Source: SHZI01 sp031395645 (GTDB lineage: Bacteria > Pseudomonadota > Gammaproteobacteria > Steroidobacterales > GCA-2729495). Taken from it: a stretch of DNA of 24,014 nt. The DNA is taken from the NCBI GenBank assembly GCA_031395645.1, contig JANNJM010000001.1, forward strand, positions 1 to 24,014, in the 5' to 3' direction. Under the pieces are notes generated by a model that worked only from the letters and a program-made list of their open reading frames with translations, did no database searches and was not told the origin of the DNA. Each line of letters begins with the position of its first letter. Positions within the stretch are counted from its first letter, which is position 1. The position numbers and the translations under genes were made by a program. Shown piece by piece: positions 23,990 to 24,014 of the stretch.

Positions 23990-24014
23990 GGAAATGGGGA
24001 CATGCCTCATTTCC
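23990..24014. repeat. REP-like palindrome at the window end
   Basis: The arms GGAAATGGGG (23990-23999) and CCTCATTTCC (24005-24014) pair at 9 of 10 positions around a 5-base loop (ACATG). I recall closely similar palindromes beside REP-associated tyrosine transposase genes in Gammaproteobacteria. No such gene is inside the window. Confidence 0.6.

Overview
The window is GC-rich, densely coded DNA from a Gammaproteobacterium. CbpA-CbpM, a YihG-like acyltransferase, FolE and CG(n)-type lipoproteins all fit that class. Palindromic repeats headed by GTAG, of the kind best known from Xanthomonadaceae, point towards Xanthomonadales or a neighbouring order. No rRNA, tRNA, CRISPR array or complete transposase was seen.

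Left (1-5230): the 3' part of a non-ribosomal peptide synthetase, A(partial)-PCP-C-A-PCP, cut by the window edge and ending without a thioesterase. Three inverted-repeat elements (REPIN-like) lie inside its coding sequence, each at a domain junction. folE (GTP cyclohydrolase I) follows with its own strong ribosome binding site. Next (5258-5910) is a Phd/VapC toxin-antitoxin pair with a palindromic operator.

Middle (6002-10853): two divergent secreted lipoproteins, one a DUF4382-type protein with an Asp tract and one a subtilisin-like (S8) protease. The 547 bp between them hold no intact gene but contain two gene fossils: an ABC-transporter ATPase remnant and a retropepsin-like aspartic protease remnant.

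10850-16326 is a probable minus-strand operon: a lipoprotein alpha/beta hydrolase, a 90-aa coiled-coil protein and a 1359-residue multi-pass membrane protein of unknown function. A YihG-like acyltransferase diverges from it. A second, compositionally different PlsC-type acyltransferase lies just beyond, so three lipid-type enzymes sit together at 15.2-18.0 kb.

Right (18118-24014): a small membrane protein; a Fic protein with an intact inhibitory motif but Tyr where the Fic motif normally has Asp/Glu, and with 12-bp tandem repeats on both sides of its promoter; a frameshifted small gene; cbpA-cbpM; an AsmA-like protein; and an EamA transporter. The last 25 bases form another REP-like palindrome.

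Most genes are ordinary housekeeping or envelope functions. The best candidates for something undescribed are the REPINs used as NRPS linkers, the hydrolase/coiled-coil/giant membrane protein operon, and the Fic locus. All functional calls rest on motifs read by eye; no database search was made.
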